A stretch of DNA of 6,714 bases from Candidatus Babeliales bacterium (GTDB lineage: Bacteria > Babelota > Babeliae > Babelales > Vermiphilaceae): NCBI GenBank assembly GCA_020053845.1, contig JAGVMI010000060.1, positions 1 through 6,714 on the forward strand, read 5' to 3'. Positions within the stretch are counted from its first letter, which is position 1, and each line of letters starts with the position of its first letter. Below are positions 5,676 through 6,714 of the stretch, piece after piece. Both the position numbers and the translations under genes were made by a program. The notes below the pieces were generated by a model, which searched no databases, had not been told where the DNA came from, and worked only from the letters and a program-made list of their open reading frames with translations.

Positions 5676-6714
5676 TCATCCTATCATGACTCGTTCTTCA
5701 GGATAGCGGAATGTAGTTGCTTCTTGTTTGCGGACCATACGCAACGCGATGGCAATAGCAAAAATTCCGACACGCCCGAAAATCATACTTAATATAATGA
5801 TGCATTTACCTACAAAAGTGAGCGATGGAGTAAGTCCCATGGTGATGCCAAGGTTAGTGAATGCACTCCACGCTTCCACAACTATGTCAAAAAATTGCCA
5901 ATTTTTTTCAGTAACAAGCAGACAAAATGTTGAAAGCCCAATCCAGCCAAGTGCAACTGCGATAATGGCAACTACTTTAAATACCTGATCTTTAGGAATT
6001 GTTCTGCCTTTGATATCCACAGAGCCGCGGTTTGAAAGTGCTGCACGTACGGTTGCTAAAAAGAGTGCAAGCGAAGTTACTTTAATACCGCTGCCTGTTG
6101 ACGCGGGTGATGAACCAATAAAAGAAATAACGAGAATGAGAAAGATAGTTGCTGATTGGAATGATTCAGGAGATGCAATGAGAAAGCCGGCACTTTTAAA
6201 TGACACTGCTTGAAAGAGAGTGGTTATACCAGTAAGGCCAATAGGAAGCTTAGAAAGAACATGATCGCGCTCAAGGAGCCAGAAAAGCACGCTTGAACAA
6301 ATAAGCAACGCACATGAACCGTAAATGATAATTCTACTGTGCAAAGAATAACGAAACCGTGTTTGGTTCCAGCGTGCGCGCAATGACAGTATAACTTCAT
6401 GCCAGGTGATAAACCCTAAGCCACCGATAAACATGAGTAGTGTTGTGCTCAGAAGGATAATATAGTTTTGCCCCAATTGTGCAACGTGTTTTCCAGGAAT
6501 TACAATACCTGCATTACAGAATGATGAAATTGAATGAAAGAGAGCATGAAATATGCCGTGCTTGAGCGAATGAAAGGAAGCAATCTGTGAGTATACGAGC
6601 ATCATACCGACCATTTCAGAAAATAGTGTGATGCAAATGATGCATATAAGAAGGCCGCGCATTTTACGCCATGTTTCAAGCTCAAGCATGTGGCCCGCAA
6701 ATATTTGTGTTGAA
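5676..6714 (-). CDS. ktrB: Potassium uptake membrane subunit KtrB/TrkH family, 3' part
   Basis: The K+-translocating membrane subunit, a channel-like protein of four repeated M1-P-M2 units. The frame is open to the window edge, reading through the apparent first methionine (6687-6689) to ...STQIFAGH at base 6714, so the N-terminus lies outside. About 345 residues are present against about 445 for B. subtilis KtrB, so roughly the first 100, with the first pore unit, are missing. Seen, numbered from the methionine at 6689: pore segment HSISSFCNAG (N59-G61); pore segment LFQAVSFKSAGF; the intramembrane gating loop FIGSSPASTGSGIKVTS; the last pore SAFTNLGITMGLTPSL; a final membrane segment with GKCIIILSMIFGRVG; and the C-terminal RYPEERVMIG, matching the RYPDGE...G end of KtrB. 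Single filter glycines are visible in each pore loop. The promoter is out of view. Paired with ktrA, it should form a complete KtrAB system. Confidence 0.94.
   Translation of the reverse strand, partial: STQIFAGHMLELETWRKMRGLLICIICITLFSEMVGMMLVYSQIASFHSLKHGIFHALFHSISSFCNAGIVIPGKHVAQLGQNYIILLSTTLLMFIGGLGFITWHEVILSLRARWNQTRFRYSLHSRIIIYGSCALLICSSVLFWLLERDHVLSKLPIGLTGITTLFQAVSFKSAGFLIASPESFQSATIFLILVISFIGSSPASTGSGIKVTSLALFLATVRAALSNRGSVDIKGRTIPKDQVFKVVAIIAVALGWIGLSTFCLLVTEKNWQFFDIVVEAWSAFTNLGITMGLTPSLTFVGKCIIILSMIFGRVGIFAIAIALRMVRKQEATTFRYPEERVMIG

Noticed and set aside
1..6714. Mobile element, CRISPR array, tRNA or defence system
   Set aside because: No transposase, integrase, direct-repeat array, tRNA cloverleaf or toxin-antitoxin pair is visible. 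The MazG-like gene is a housekeeping-type dNTP pyrophosphatase here and has no mazEF neighbour.

Overview
The window holds six bacterial genes in compact order, four on the plus strand followed by a convergent minus-strand pair. The plus-strand run is the 3' end of uvrA, a MazG-like dNTP pyrophosphatase, an unrecognised membrane or exported protein, then mutS and rplU. The minus-strand pair is ktrA and the 3' part of ktrB. The DNA is clearly bacterial: Shine-Dalgarno sites, short gaps, rho-independent terminators and a bacterial-type L21. I cannot place the organism firmly. The moderate GC content, the orphan exported or membrane protein and rplU without rpmA beside it would fit an uncultured candidate phylum such as Dependentiae (TM6), but that is a guess.

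Region 1 (1-1723): the C-terminus of UvrA ends at 245, and the pyrophosphatase starts 11 bases later, so the two are probably co-transcribed. After a 110-base gap comes a 300-residue protein with an N-terminal hydrophobic segment and a second membrane segment. A strong terminator at 1699-1723 closes the unit. Region 2 (1724-4632): mutS has its own likely promoter (extended -10) and a short inverted repeat at the expected transcription start. Its 3' spacer carries a weaker hairpin and a second promoter of the same design for rplU. Region 3 (4633-5019): rplU stands alone and ends at a 12-bp bidirectional terminator. Region 4 (5024-6714, minus strand): ktrB-ktrA encode the pore and the regulatory RCK subunit of a Ktr/Trk-type potassium uptake system. 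The start of ktrB lies beyond the window.

Three genes serve genome integrity: nucleotide excision repair (uvrA), nucleotide-pool cleaning (MazG-like) and mismatch repair (mutS). The rest is ribosome and potassium housekeeping. I see no mobile element, CRISPR array, RNA gene or defence system. The only protein without a recognisable family is the one at 767-1669.
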